A stretch of DNA of 64,000 bases, taken from assembly GCF_947855115.1 (NCBI RefSeq), contig NZ_CANTZW010000002.1, forward strand, positions 248,001 through 312,000, written 5' to 3'. Position 1 is the first letter of the stretch. Every line of letters begins with the position of its first letter. The DNA is from an uncultured Parabacteroides sp. GTDB lineage: Bacteria; Bacteroidota; Bacteroidia; Bacteroidales; Tannerellaceae. A program made the translations under genes and the position numbers. The notes below the pieces were generated by a model, which searched no databases, had not been told where the DNA came from, and saw only the letters and a program-made list of their open reading frames with translations. Shown here piece after piece: positions 44,951-53,628 of this stretch.

Positions 44951-45727
44951 ATGAGAACAAAGCAAGAAATCGTAGAAAATTGGTTGCCTCGTTATACCGA
45001 GCGAAAGTTAGAGGACTTCACTAAGCACATATTACTCACGAACTTTACTAAATATGTCGAAATATTCGCGGATCATTTCAATGTACCGATCTTGGGATTG
45101 AAAAGCTCGATGCCCAATGCCTCGGCAGAAGGAATTACCATCATCAATTTTGGCATGGGAAGTGCGAACGCTGCTACGATCATGGATTTATTATCTGCGA
45201 TTATGCCCAAGGCCGTTCTTTTCTTAGGTAAATGTGGAGGATTGAAAAAGGCGAATGCGTTAGGAGATTATGTGGTACCTATCGCTGCCATCCGGGGTGA
45301 AGGAACGTCGAATGAATATTTGCCGCCAGAGGTACCTTCATTGCCTGCTTTCTCAATGCTTCGTGCCATTTCTTCCGCTATACGAGACCATGGGAAAGAT
45401 TATTGGACAGGCACGGTTTACACGACAAATCGCAGGGTTTGGGAATACGATAATGAATTTAAGGAATATCTGCGTAGCACGCATGCCACGGGCATTGATA
45501 TGGAGACTGCGACTTTGCTTACGGCAGGTTTCGCCAACCAGATACCTACAGGTGCGTTGTTGATGATATCGGATAAACCGATGGAGGAAGATGGCGTGAA
45601 AACGGAAGCGAGCGATCGGAAAGTAACCCAGCAATTTGTAGGAGAACAGGTAATGTTGGGGATTGAGGCTCTCCAGCAAATTTTAGATGGTAAGAAAACA
45701 ATTCGTCACATCCGTTTCAGTTGGTGA
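44951..45727 (+). CDS. amn: AMP nucleosidase
   Basis: This enzyme hydrolyses AMP to adenine and ribose 5-phosphate. It has 258 residues, corresponding to the catalytic phosphorylase-fold domain only; the longer E. coli Amn (484) has an extra N-terminal region. Key segments are ITIINFGMGSANAATIMDLL, VLFLGKCGGLKKA and GTSNEYLPPEVPSLP. The nucleoside-binding glutamate lies in ATGIDMETATLL, and the fold ends GALLMISDKPMEEDG. This short form is typical for Bacteroidetes. It precedes holA by 18 bases on the same strand. Confidence 0.9.
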   Translation: MRTKQEIVENWLPRYTERKLEDFTKHILLTNFTKYVEIFADHFNVPILGLKSSMPNASAEGITIINFGMGSANAATIMDLLSAIMPKAVLFLGKCGGLKKANALGDYVVPIAAIRGEGTSNEYLPPEVPSLPAFSMLRAISSAIRDHGKDYWTGTVYTTNRRVWEYDNEFKEYLRSTHATGIDMETATLLTAGFANQIPTGALLMISDKPMEEDGVKTEASDRKVTQQFVGEQVMLGIEALQQILDGKKTIRHIRFSW

Positions 45728-45745
45728 TGGCAAAACTTCTAATTT

Positions 45746-46768
45746 ATGGCAAAAAAAGAAATTTCATTCGAGGAGATTTGTAAGGATATAATGGCCAGAA
45801 AATTCCAGCCTGTTTATGTATTAATGGGTGAAGAACCTTTCTTCATCGATCAGATAACGGATTTGTTATTAAAAAACGTACTGGAAGAGTCTGAGAAGGA
45901 TTTTAATCAGATTATTTTATATGGCGCAGATACGAATGCTGTTTCAATTATTAATGCGGCACGGCGTTTTCCGATGATGTCCGAGTACCAATTAATCGTT
46001 GTCCGAGAAGCTCAATTAGTGAAGGATATTGAGTTGTTGAGTAATTACGTGAAAAGCCCTTTGTCATCGACTATTTTGGTCATAAATTACAAATATAAGA
46101 CTTTAGATCGCCGACGTGCGTTAGCGGTTGCCGCTGATAAAAATGGTATTTTATACGAGTCGAAAAAGGTCCCGGATTATAAAATGCCGGGGTTTATTAC
46201 TTCTTTGATGCAACAACGTTCTATCAGTATCGATCCTAAAGCCGCTCAAATGCTCTCAGATTTCCTTGGAAACGATTTAAACCGTCTCAATAAGGAATTG
46301 GATAAGCTGGCGATTATCTTGGCTGAAAAGGCCTCAAAACGCATCACGCCGGAATTGGTCGAGCAAAATATAGGGATTAGCAAAGAATACAATAACTTTG
46401 AGTTGATAAAGGCTCTAGCCATAAAAGATGTGTTAAAGGCAAACCGGATTGCTCAGTATTTTGAGAAGAATCCTAAAAGTAATCCGATACAGATGACCCT
46501 TCCTGTATTATTTAACTATTTCTCGAACTTGTTGATTTGTTATTATTCAAAGGATCGGTCAGAATCAGGACTAATGGCCGAGCTTGGTTTGAGGGGAACC
46601 TATCAGGTAAAGGATTATCTTCTGGGCATGAAAAATTATTCTGCCATGAAAGTCTTTAACTTGATCAGTGATATCCGAACGACTGACGCAAAATCCAAGG
46701 GGGTGGAAAATTCTTCAGCAACAGATGCGGATTTATTGAAAGAGTTACTTTACAAAATCTTACATTAA
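45746..46768 (+). CDS. holA: DNA polymerase III delta subunit
   Basis: This clamp-loader subunit opens the beta clamp (dnaN is also in the window at 52.5 kb). It has 340 residues, the usual length, in the three-domain AAA+-like layout. The start EEICKDIMARKFQPVYVLMGEEPFFIDQITDLLL is the delta family N-terminus, with RRFPMMSEYQLIVVREAQ as the conserved first-domain motif. LNRLNKELDKLAIIL follows in the middle, and a helical C-terminal domain ends the protein. It has no functional Walker A, as expected. A terminator hairpin follows about 28 bases later. Confidence 0.93.
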   Translation: MAKKEISFEEICKDIMARKFQPVYVLMGEEPFFIDQITDLLLKNVLEESEKDFNQIILYGADTNAVSIINAARRFPMMSEYQLIVVREAQLVKDIELLSNYVKSPLSSTILVINYKYKTLDRRRALAVAADKNGILYESKKVPDYKMPGFITSLMQQRSISIDPKAAQMLSDFLGNDLNRLNKELDKLAIILAEKASKRITPELVEQNIGISKEYNNFELIKALAIKDVLKANRIAQYFEKNPKSNPIQMTLPVLFNYFSNLLICYYSKDRSESGLMAELGLRGTYQVKDYLLGMKNYSAMKVFNLISDIRTTDAKSKGVENSSATDADLLKELLYKILH

Positions 46769-46796
46769 ACAAAAATCATAGACCCGATAGAGGTAG

Positions 46797-46849
46797 AAAG
46801 ACCTTTTTTCTAGAATGGTGAAAAACTTGAACTAGAAAAAATGGTCTTT
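46797..46849 (+). terminator. Terminator after holA
   Basis: The arms 46797-46813 and 46832-46849 pair over 17 bp with one bulged base, starting from AAAGACC and GGTCTTT. T-rich sequence follows. Confidence 0.75.
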
Positions 46850-47596
46850 TCTTTTATTTATCAATTAATTAAGTTGATTTTATCTCTCTGAGACTTTAAA
46901 ATTTATTTGATTACGTACTTCCCTCCTCAAAAATCTCAAAAAATCCATACTTACGCTTATCGTCCTGTAGCAGTCTCACTGCCGGGCCAAAGAAAAAAGA
47001 CAAGATGACAGTATTATAAATGAAGTTGGTTTATAGTGTATATGAATGTAGCACTTAAAAGGTTGTTTACTTTTGTATATCTAATAAAAAGATTGGGGAT
47101 GATCACAAATGTGATTTATTTCTGTAACCAAATCAAGGGTGATACAAACGTAACATATTTACATTACTAATCTAAACAGCGAATTATTATAGATTTCTTT
47201 GTTTGTATATGATTTACTATAAATAATAAATAACCAGATTTTTATGTGAAAATATTGATTGTTTACATTAAATGAGATCTGTTTTTCTGTCTACAAACGT
47301 GAAAAAGGAGGTGTACATATAGCCTATATTTAGATTATTGTATTATTTATCAATGGTATACATGCTTTTGTTAAAGTAATTCTGAATGGTGATATTTACG
47401 CTATCAAGAGTTGTTTACATATCTATCCAAAACATTTGTGTCAATATGGTTACGTATGTATCGATTTAGTTTTATAAAAATAAATTGCAAGAATAGAAAT
47501 AATGATTTATATTTGTATCAAGTTTACTTTAGGGCAATTTATCTTAGTGAACGGTCATAATGGCAGAGGGCCAAGTAAGAATTTAAGGGTATAATA
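46850..47596. other. AT-rich 750-bp region without an intact gene
   Basis: No convincing ORF. It contains a minus-strand stretch with protein-like codon use ending at TAA 46911-46913 (about 46911-47011; reads ...FGPAVRLLQDDKRKYGFF...) with no start, probably a gene relic. It also has an ATCACAAATGTGAT palindrome (47102-47115) and TTGTTTAC motifs at 47063, 47259 and 47411. A perfect -7 element TACTTTTG lies at 47068-47075, and the promoter of the regulator gene at 47485-47515. A small RNA is possible; nothing here proves one. Confidence 0.55.
47485..47515 (+). promoter_or_regulatory. Promoter of the XRE regulator gene
   Basis: TTGC (47485-47488), a 19-base spacer and TATATTTG (47508-47515) form a full Bacteroidetes -33/-7 promoter, 81 bases upstream of the start codon. 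Confidence 0.75.
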
Positions 47597-48046
47597 ATGA
47601 GAGATCGTATTTTGAAAATAATGGAGCTTGAGGGACTTACTCCTTCTAAATTTGCTGAATCAATCGGAATACAACGTTCAGCCATGTCGCATATTATATC
47701 AGGAAGAAATAATCCCAGTTTGGATGTTCTTTTAAAGATACTAGAACGGTTCACTTATGTTGACTCCGACTGGTTATTATTTGGTAAAGGTGAAATGCTC
47801 CGGGAACATGTGTTGACTGAGCCCAATTTGTTTACAAATATGCCTGAAAATCGTCCTAATGTACAGGTTGTTGCCGAAAATCGCAAGGAAATTGGGGTTG
47901 AGATGCCTGTAAACACCTATAAACAACCTATGGTAGAGCAAGTTATGTGTCAAGAAAAGCCTTCTAAAAATGTTAGTAAAATAATGATATTCTATTCTGA
48001 TAACACATTTGATACTTTTGTTCCTGAAAAAAACAAGAAAGACTAA
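47597..48046 (+). CDS. XRE-family helix-turn-helix regulator
   Basis: A 149-residue DNA-binding protein. Residues 3-60 form the lambda-repressor-like HTH (FAESIGIQRSAMSHIISGRNN is the helix 2/recognition helix stretch, followed by PSLDVLLKILERF). A conserved DSDWLLFGKGEM segment follows, common in Bacteroidales XRE regulators. The C-terminal half (about 75-149) is variable and polar, possibly for ligand binding or partner contact. It lies 65 bases upstream of pyrK, which has its own -7 element, so the genes may be only loosely linked. The large AT-rich upstream region may hold its binding sites. Confidence 0.85.
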   Translation: MRDRILKIMELEGLTPSKFAESIGIQRSAMSHIISGRNNPSLDVLLKILERFTYVDSDWLLFGKGEMLREHVLTEPNLFTNMPENRPNVQVVAENRKEIGVEMPVNTYKQPMVEQVMCQEKPSKNVSKIMIFYSDNTFDTFVPEKNKKD

Positions 48047-48079
48047 GGTAAACTGTTCGGTATATACATTATATTCATG

Positions 48080-48087
48080 TATCTTTG
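48080..48087 (+). promoter_or_regulatory. -7 element of pyrK-pyrD
   Basis: TATCTTTG matches TAnnTTTG exactly and lies 24 bases upstream of the pyrK ATG, within the gap after the XRE gene. Confidence 0.65.
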
Positions 48088-48111
48088 CATACAAATTGAG
48101 CAATTGTATAT

Positions 48112-48897
48112 ATGAAAAAGTACATCTTAGATATGAAGGTGACCGGAAATTATCGCCTTCATAAAAATTATTGCCTGTTAAAGTTAACCTCGGATGAGAA
48201 TCTTCCAGAGATGTTTCCCGGACAGTTCGTTGAGGTTCGTGTAGAAAACTCTCCTACGACATTCTTACGTCGTCCGATTTCTGTTAATTATGTGGATAAG
48301 TCTAAAAACGAGTTGTGGCTCTTGATTCAGCTTGTTGGTGATGGTACGAGGAAAATGTCAGAATTTCGTCTGGGCGAGATTGTAAATATAATGCTACCAT
48401 TAGGTAATGGTTTTACGATGCCTTCCAAGGAACAGAAAAACAAGAAACTTTTGTTGATTGGCGGTGGTGTTGGAACCGCTCCGATGTTATATTTAGGGGC
48501 CTGTTTAAAAGAGGCCGGTTTTGAACCTACTTTTTTGCTAGGGGCTCGTTCTAAGGATGATGTATTGCAATTGAATGAATTCCAAGAATTTGGTACGGTT
48601 TATATCACTACTGAAGATGGTTCGTTGGGTGAGAAAGGATATGTGACCGACCATACAATCCTTAAGGAGGTTTGTTTTGACCAGATTTACACTTGTGGCC
48701 CTAAACCGATGATGATGGCGGTAGCGAGATATGCAAGAGCAAAGGCTATTTCTTGTGAGGTCTCTCTCGAGAACATGATGGCTTGTGGTTTGGGGGCTTG
48801 CTTATGTTGTGTGGAAAAAAATAAGGAAGGTCATAATGTTTGTGTGTGTACAGAAGGTCCTGTATTTAATATTGAGAATTTGTCATGGCAGAGTTAA
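48112..48897 (+). CDS. pyrK: Dihydroorotate dehydrogenase B electron-transfer subunit
   Basis: This FAD and [2Fe-2S] subunit passes electrons from PyrD to NAD+. It has 261 residues. The FAD site is [10 protein letters not shown] (51-60), with the NAD/FAD loop [14 protein letters not shown] (117-130). The cluster cysteines are C225, C230 and C233 ([10 protein letters not shown]) plus C244 or C246, the spacing of the Lactococcus PyrK. It overlaps pyrD by 13 bases, so translation of the two subunits is coupled. Confidence 0.94.
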   Translation: MKKYILDMKVTGNYRLHKNYCLLKLTSDENLPEMFPGQFVEVRVENSPTTFLRRPISVNYVDKSKNELWLLIQLVGDGTRKMSEFRLGEIVNIMLPLGNGFTMPSKEQKNKKLLLIGGGVGTAPMLYLGACLKEAGFEPTFLLGARSKDDVLQLNEFQEFGTVYITTEDGSLGEKGYVTDHTILKEVCFDQIYTCGPKPMMMAVARYARAKAISCEVSLENMMACGLGACLCCVEKNKEGHNVCVCTEGPVFNIENLSWQS

Positions 48898-49796
48898 ATG
48901 TAAACATAGGAAATTTACCGTTGAAAAATCCGGTAATGACAGCATCCGGTACGTTCGGATATGGTATAGAATATGCTGATTTCATGGATATCTCACGTTT
49001 GGGAGGTATTTTTGTAAAAGGTACTACCATCCAACCCCGTGAAGGCAATGATTATCCCAGAATGGCAGAGACCCCTTCTGGAATGTTAAATGCTGTAGGG
49101 CTTCAAAATAAAGGTGCCGATTATTTTGCCGAGCATATTTATCCGAAGATTAAGGATATTGATACGAATATGATCGTAAATGTGAGTGGATCATCGATCG
49201 AGACATATGTCGAATGTGCGGAAAAGATAGCCGAGTTGGATAGGATTCCAGCTATAGAACTGAATATTTCTTGTCCGAATGTAAAGCAAGGTGGTATGGC
49301 TTTTGGCGTTACTGCTTGTGGTGCCGGAGAAGTTGTTAAGGCTGTTCGTAAGGTTTATCCAAAGACACTTATTGTAAAACTTTCTCCAAATGTGACGGAC
49401 ATTGCAGAGATTGCTAAGGCTGTCGAGGCAGAGGGCGCAGATTCTGTCTCGTTGATTAATACAATGCTGGGAATGGCTATAGACGCAGAGAAACGTAAAC
49501 CTATATTATCTACAATAACCGGAGGGCTTTCCGGACCTTGTGTGAAGCCTATCGCTTTGCGTATGGTATGGCAAACCTATCAGGCGGTGAAAATCCCAAT
49601 TATAGGTTTGGGAGGTATTTCTAACTGGAAAGATGCTGTAGAATTTATGTTGGCCGGAGCTAGTGCCATTCAGATCGGAACTTATAACTTTGTGGATCCA
49701 ACTGTTTCTATTAAAGTTATTGATGGATTGAATGACTATTGCGACCGGCATGGTTTCAAATCGGTAAAAGAATTAACTGGAGCATTGAATATTTAA
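48885..49796 (+). CDS. pyrD: Dihydroorotate dehydrogenase B catalytic subunit
   Basis: This FMN enzyme oxidises dihydroorotate to orotate, the fourth step of pyrimidine synthesis. It has 303 residues, as expected for class 1B. FMN and substrate residues are in [13 protein letters not shown] and [13 protein letters not shown], where the catalytic-base cysteine lies (NISCPN). Further ones are in [12 protein letters not shown] and [22 protein letters not shown]. It is coupled to pyrK by overlap. The transcript ends at a strong hairpin about 65 bases later. Confidence 0.96.
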   Translation: MAELNVNIGNLPLKNPVMTASGTFGYGIEYADFMDISRLGGIFVKGTTIQPREGNDYPRMAETPSGMLNAVGLQNKGADYFAEHIYPKIKDIDTNMIVNVSGSSIETYVECAEKIAELDRIPAIELNISCPNVKQGGMAFGVTACGAGEVVKAVRKVYPKTLIVKLSPNVTDIAEIAKAVEAEGADSVSLINTMLGMAIDAEKRKPILSTITGGLSGPCVKPIALRMVWQTYQAVKIPIIGLGGISNWKDAVEFMLAGASAIQIGTYNFVDPTVSIKVIDGLNDYCDRHGFKSVKELTGALNI

Positions 49797-49860
49797 ATAA
49801 ATCAATAGACTTTTGATATATTTATTTCATAGTAAATATAAGTCTATTATGAAATGAATA

Positions 49861-49904
49861 AAAATAGGATATATCTTCTATTTTCTAAAGATATATCCTA
49901 TTTT
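49861..49904 (+). terminator. Terminator after pyrD
   Basis: Perfect 17-bp arms (49861-49877 and 49888-49904) around a ten-base loop are rich in A on the left and T on the right, so it can work from either side. Confidence 0.85.
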
Positions 49905-49953
49905 GTTTATTTCTACGGCTAATCAATATCAATCATATATCAGTTGTAGTATA

Positions 49954-49994
49954 GATCCTATTTTTATCATTATATATTTAATAAAAATAGGATC
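49954..49994 (-). terminator. Terminator after the lipoate ligase gene
   Basis: Perfect 14-bp arms (49954-49967 and 49981-49994) form a stem just past the minus-strand lplA stop. Like the pyrD terminator it contains the CCTATTTT/AAAATAGG core. Confidence 0.8.
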
Positions 49995-50000
49995 ATCATA

Positions 50001-50747
50001 CTATAGAGTATAAGTATTAAAGTTCCAGCTAGTGGTGGCGTATTTCCGCTCTTTAAGCCGATAAATGGCTTCCAAGTCTGCTTGCGTGAAAGAATAATTT
50101 TGTATGCCGGGATTGTTGATCGTAAAATAGTAAAGAAGCGCTTTCTTAAAATGCTGGATGGAGATAGAAGCCGGAAGGTGTGCTCTGATATTCGTGACCG
50201 GACTTCGTACGGATTTTACGAATGTCGATCGTTTACCTCTTGTTTTCGCTAGTGTCTGGCGAGACGTATTTTTCAAGGAGGTGACGAGTCTGTCCAAATC
50301 TGTGGAAAATAATAAAGTCGCATGGTGCAAATATCGATTTTTGTGAATACTTTGTGCGCTACCAGATATTTTAAATCCTCCGATAGCCAATCCATCCCAT
50401 CCGTCCATCGTGACATGTACTCCTAATGTTCTAAGAAAATTCATGATTTGAATCGTATGTTTATCGGTCTGTATAATCTGTCCGTTCTCTATAAAAGTAA
50501 GATTCAAGTTCCCCGGATCATGATAAACTGCGCTACCTCCGGAAAGTCTACGTGCGATCGTGATTTGTTGATCTTGTACGAATTTTAGATTTACTTCAGT
50601 CCAGACATCCTGATGTTTACCGATAATGATTGATGGTTCGTTTTGCCAAAGCATGAAAATATTATCTTTGAAACTTTTAAGTAAATATTCTTCAGCTGCC
50701 AAATTGAAATAGGGGTCTGTTTGTGTATTGTGAATGCAAAGCATCAA
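50001..50747 (-). CDS. lplA: Lipoate-protein ligase A
   Basis: This enzyme attaches lipoate to apo-E2/GcvH proteins using ATP. The 248-residue product covers the catalytic domain and only a short C-terminal part, compared with about 338 in E. coli LplA. The biotin/lipoate motif RRLSGGSAVYHDPGNLN includes the GG-loop, and DGLAIGGFKISGSAQ carries the conserved active-site lysine and glycines. The start is ATG 50747 or the next codon (50744). Upstream and downstream genes are on other transcripts; it ends at the hairpin 49954-49994. Confidence 0.9.
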   Translation of the reverse strand: MMLCIHNTQTDPYFNLAAEEYLLKSFKDNIFMLWQNEPSIIIGKHQDVWTEVNLKFVQDQQITIARRLSGGSAVYHDPGNLNLTFIENGQIIQTDKHTIQIMNFLRTLGVHVTMDGWDGLAIGGFKISGSAQSIHKNRYLHHATLLFSTDLDRLVTSLKNTSRQTLAKTRGKRSTFVKSVRSPVTNIRAHLPASISIQHFKKALLYYFTINNPGIQNYSFTQADLEAIYRLKERKYATTSWNFNTYTL

Positions 50748-50822
50748 AAAAACTTTTTTAGTTAGGTGTTCTAGTGGATATATATTTTATGTATGATCAT
50801 GTCGTATTCTATATACATTAAT

Positions 50823-51425
50823 CTATTTGAATATTAAAATTCGTTCCTCTAATGGGGTGAATTGTTTTTCCCCTGGTTCTTGCATAGGGGTACCAAATGG
50901 CATCTCGGCAATCAGTTTCCAGCTTGGATTGATATGCCATTGTTTAGCGACCGCCTCGTCGATCAATGGGTTGTAATGTTGCAGAGAAGCACCGAAACCG
51001 GCATCTTCCAACATAGTCCATATCGCGAATTGATGCATAGCGGATGTCTGTTGAGACCATACAGGGAAATTATCTTTATAAGAAGGGAATTGTTTCTGCA
51101 AGCCTTCAACTACCGCCATATCCTCGAAAAATAGGATCGTACCATAGCCGGCCTCGAAAGAATTATCTATCTTTGTCTCAGTAGTCTTATAGACTTCGGC
51201 AGGGACGATTTTTCGAAGAGTGTCTTTTACGATTTCCCAAAGTTTCTTATGGCTCTCGTCTAGTAATAGTACGATTCTCGTAGATTGTGAGTTGAAAGCG
51301 GAGGGAACATGAGTGACCGCTGTTTTTATAATTTCGTGGATCTCGTTGTCAGAGACGGGAGAGTTGTTACCTATTCTGTAATAGGTCCGGCGATGCCGGA
51401 TTGCTTCTTTAAAACTTCTTGCCAT
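50823..51425 (-). CDS. Nitroreductase-family protein
   Basis: A 200-residue FMN-dependent oxidoreductase of the nitroreductase superfamily (YdfN/Frm2-like). FMN-binding arginines are in the start segment FKEAIRHRRTYYRIG. The signature AFNSQSTRIVLLLDESHKKLW contains the conserved Asn/Ser/Gln residues, and a WTMLEDAGFGASLQHYNP segment is typical of this small subgroup. The start is taken at ATG 51425 (MARSFKEAI); the ATG at 51437 adds only MIFI. The physiological substrate is not known. Confidence 0.85.
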   Translation of the reverse strand: MARSFKEAIRHRRTYYRIGNNSPVSDNEIHEIIKTAVTHVPSAFNSQSTRIVLLLDESHKKLWEIVKDTLRKIVPAEVYKTTETKIDNSFEAGYGTILFFEDMAVVEGLQKQFPSYKDNFPVWSQQTSAMHQFAIWTMLEDAGFGASLQHYNPLIDEAVAKQWHINPSWKLIAEMPFGTPMQEPGEKQFTPLEERILIFK

Positions 51426-51504
51426 AATGAATATCATGTTTTATTGTTATATACCTATAACTAAATAGAGACATGATTTGTTGAAGAAAAATATTAGAGA
51501 ATTC

Positions 51505-51536
51505 TTGCGAATAAATCAAAATAATTTTTACCTTTG
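51505..51536 (+). promoter_or_regulatory. Promoter of rpmB-rpmG
   Basis: TTGC (51505-51508) and TACCTTTG (51529-51536) with a 20-base spacer form a full Bacteroidetes promoter, 123 bases upstream of rpmB. The long leader may carry regulation of ribosomal-protein synthesis, but I see no clear structure. Confidence 0.7.
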
Positions 51537-51659
51537 CACCCTGTAAAGATTAAGACTCTATTAGAATCTTCGTTTTTGTTCATGATGCTAGTTCAGAAAG
51601 GGAAGACACATAGCAGGAGTTGACTTAAATTTCGTATAATTTAAAAGAACAGATTAGAA

Positions 51660-51899
51660 ATGTCTAAAATTTGTCAAATTACTGGAAAGAGAGCAATGGT
51701 TGGAAACAACGTTTCTCACTCAAAGAGAAGAACGAAACGTAAGTTCAATGTCAACCTGTTTACGAAGAAGTTCTACTGGGTAGAACAAGATTGCTGGGTT
51801 AGCTTGAATATTTCTGCGGCTGGCTTACGTACAATCAATAAGTTAGGTTTAGATGCAGCTATTAAGATGGCGGCTGAAAAAGGTTATTTGAACGCATAA
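51660..51899 (+). CDS. rpmB: 50S ribosomal protein L28
   Basis: This 79-residue large-subunit protein shows the family pattern: [29 protein letters not shown] (split in the first 29 residues), the [14 protein letters not shown] zone, and a [15 protein letters not shown]-terminus. The zinc-ligand pair is reduced to C5 here, so this is a zinc-free variant. It begins the small ribosomal operon and is 19 bases before rpmG. Confidence 0.97.
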
Positions 51900-51918
51900 T
51901 TTGTGGAGGATATAGAAA

Positions 51919-52107
51919 ATGGCAAAAAAAGCAAAAGGAAATAGAGTACAGGTGATTCTTGAGTGTACAGAGCACAAAGAGAGTGGAATGCCGGGTATGT
52001 CTCGCTATATCACTACAAAGAATAGAAAGAATACTACTCAGAGATTGGAACTGATGAAGTACAATCCGATTTTGAAGAAGATGACGTTACACAAAGAAAT
52101 TAAGTAA
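51919..52107 (+). CDS. rpmG: 50S ribosomal protein L33
   Basis: This 62-residue large-subunit protein starts [20 protein letters not shown] and ends with [16 protein letters not shown], the L33 tail. Only one cysteine is present, so it is the non-zinc C- form. It precedes the DUF4295 gene by 16 bases. Confidence 0.97.
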   Translation: MAKKAKGNRVQVILECTEHKESGMPGMSRYITTKNRKNTTQRLELMKYNPILKKMTLHKEIK

Positions 52108-52123
52108 TAGGAGATTTTAAACG

Positions 52124-52276
52124 ATGGCAAAAAAAGCAGTTGCAACATTTAAGAAAGGTGACGGTCGTACTTATTCCAAAGTGATTAAAATGGTTAAGTC
52201 TCCGAAAACAGGTGCATACATCTTCCATGAAGAAATGATTCCTAACGAAGCTGTGAAAGATTATTTCGCTAAATAA
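52124..52276 (+). CDS. DUF4295 small ribosome-associated protein
   Basis: A 50-residue basic protein (MAKKAVATFKKGDGRTYSKV at the start, then KMVKSPKTGAYIFHEEMIP) that directly follows rpmG. DUF4295 proteins are confined to Bacteroidetes. I recall that a protein named bL38 was seen in a Flavobacterium ribosome structure and may correspond to this family; that correspondence should be checked. Context, size and charge support a large-subunit ribosomal protein. The transcript ends at the hairpin starting at 52302. Confidence 0.88.
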   Translation: MAKKAVATFKKGDGRTYSKVIKMVKSPKTGAYIFHEEMIPNEAVKDYFAK

Positions 52277-52301
52277 TAGAGTAGCGAATAATAAAGAATA
52301 T

Positions 52302-52341
52302 AAAAGGCTTCTCTCCGGTAAAGTGGAGGGAAGCTTTTTTT
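52302..52341 (+). terminator. Terminator of the rpmB operon
   Basis: The arms AAAGGCTTCTCTCC and GGAGGGAAGCTTT pair with GU tolerance around an eight-base loop. Seven T residues follow. Confidence 0.88.
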
Positions 52342-52366
52342 ATGTCCTAAACTTTTGAAAGTATAG

Positions 52367-52398
52367 TTGGTTACAAACAAAATATTTTCTTAATTTTG
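52367..52398 (+). promoter_or_regulatory. Promoter of dnaN
   Basis: TTGG (52367-52370) and TAATTTTG (52391-52398) are 20 bases apart, which fits the -33/-7 pattern. The leader to dnaN is about 95 bases and includes the repeat at 52411. Confidence 0.6.
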
Positions 52399-52410
52399 TT
52401 GGGTTAATTT

Positions 52411-52437
52411 GTAGGGACAGGCATACCCCGTCTCTTT
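52411..52437. repeat. GTAGGGAC palindromic repeat copy 1
   Basis: GTAGGGACAGGCATACCCCG followed by TCTCTTT resembles the copy at 55553. The GGGAC..GTCTC halves are self-complementary, a short dispersed palindrome. Confidence 0.6.
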
Positions 52438-52493
52438 CTATCAAATGGTAGTTTGCATGAAATAATAGTATAACAAGATAAAATATTAAAGCT

Positions 52494-53618
52494 ATGAGAT
52501 TCGATGTATCCAGCACTGCGTTATTATCACGTTTACAGTCTATAAGTAAGGTTATTGCTTCCAAGAACTCTTTACCGATTCTGGACAGTTTCCTTTTTAA
52601 CTTAGAAGGAAATACGCTTACGGTAACGGCTTCTGATGCCGAGACCCGATTGGTGACTTCCGTAGACGTAATAAATGCTCAAGGTGCCGGACTCTTTGCG
52701 GTTTCCGCCAAGATATTGCTTGATCCGCTGAAGGAGCTTCCAGAACAGCCGCTTACTTTTGATATCAATGATGAGAATTTAGAGATTTTCATCCATTTCC
52801 AGAATGGTAAGTATAATTTTATCGGTCAGAAGGGAGATACATATCCACAGCAGAAGCCGTTGAACGATAACGCTATCTCTATCTCAATGGATGCTCAAAT
52901 GTTGTTGAACGGCATCAGTCGTTCCTTGTTCGCTACTGCCGATGATGAGCTTCGTCCGGTAATGAATGGTGTCTATTTTGATATTCATGCGGACGATCTG
53001 ACGTTTGTGGCTTCGGACGGACATAAATTGGTTCGTTTACGTAACTTCGCCGTGAAATCCCCGGAGCGGGCATCTTTCATCTTGCCTAAAAAACCGGCTA
53101 ATTTATTGAAGAACCTGTTGGCAAAGGAATCAGAGCAAGTCTTGATTAAGTTTGATGATAACAATGCATATATCACTTGTGCGAACTTCGAGATGGTTTG
53201 TCGTTTGATAGAGGGTCGTTATCCGAACTACAATAGCGTGATCCCGCAAGAAAACCCGTTCAAGGTAACGATCGACCGTATCTCTTTCTTGAATGCTTTA
53301 AAACGTGTATCTGTTTTCTCTAATCCGGCGAGTAGTTTGGTAAAACTGCATCTGAAGGATGGTTCGGTTACAGTTTCTGCCCAGGATATTGATTTCTCTA
53401 CTTCCGCGGAGGAGCATATTGTTTGTCAATTTGACGGAACAGAGCTAAGTATTGGTTTTAAGGCGACTTATCTGATTGAGATACTCGGAAATATCAGCTC
53501 GGAAGAGGTTATATTAGAATTGGCGGATCCTTCACGCGCAGGTTTGATCGTCCCATCTGAGAATGACGAGGATGAGGATCTGCTTATGTTGCTGATGCCG
53601 ATGATGTTGAATGACTAA
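52494..53618 (+). CDS. dnaN: DNA polymerase III beta sliding clamp
   Basis: This processivity clamp encircles DNA as a dimer of three-domain subunits. The 374-residue product has the normal length. It begins MRFDVSSTALLSRLQSISKV and contains RSLFATADDELRPVMNGVYF (domain 2), SDGHKLVRLRN and the C-terminal MMLMPM-like end (LLMLLMPMMLND). Unlike many bacteria the gene is not beside dnaA. It stands at the head of a plus-strand set with an exonuclease 10 bases downstream, a replication/repair cluster. Confidence 0.97.
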   Translation: MRFDVSSTALLSRLQSISKVIASKNSLPILDSFLFNLEGNTLTVTASDAETRLVTSVDVINAQGAGLFAVSAKILLDPLKELPEQPLTFDINDENLEIFIHFQNGKYNFIGQKGDTYPQQKPLNDNAISISMDAQMLLNGISRSLFATADDELRPVMNGVYFDIHADDLTFVASDGHKLVRLRNFAVKSPERASFILPKKPANLLKNLLAKESEQVLIKFDDNNAYITCANFEMVCRLIEGRYPNYNSVIPQENPFKVTIDRISFLNALKRVSVFSNPASSLVKLHLKDGSVTVSAQDIDFSTSAEEHIVCQFDGTELSIGFKATYLIEILGNISSEEVILELADPSRAGLIVPSENDEDEDLLMLLMPMMLND

Positions 53619-53628
53619 TAAATAAATA

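Noticed and set aside
44951..45727. Purine-nucleoside phosphorylase as an alternative name for amn
   Set aside because: The GTSNEYLPPEVPSLP and GLKKANALGDY segments match AMP nucleosidase catalytic domains better than other phosphorylases.
46981..47011. Start codon for the minus-strand protein-like fragment
   Set aside because: No in-frame ATG, GTG or TTG with a leader is seen upstream of the coding-like stretch, so I treat it as a relic and do not call a gene.
46769..47596. Possible tRNA or rRNA gene in the long gap
   Set aside because: I find no cloverleaf arms or CCA-compatible acceptor stem, and the base composition is too AT-rich.
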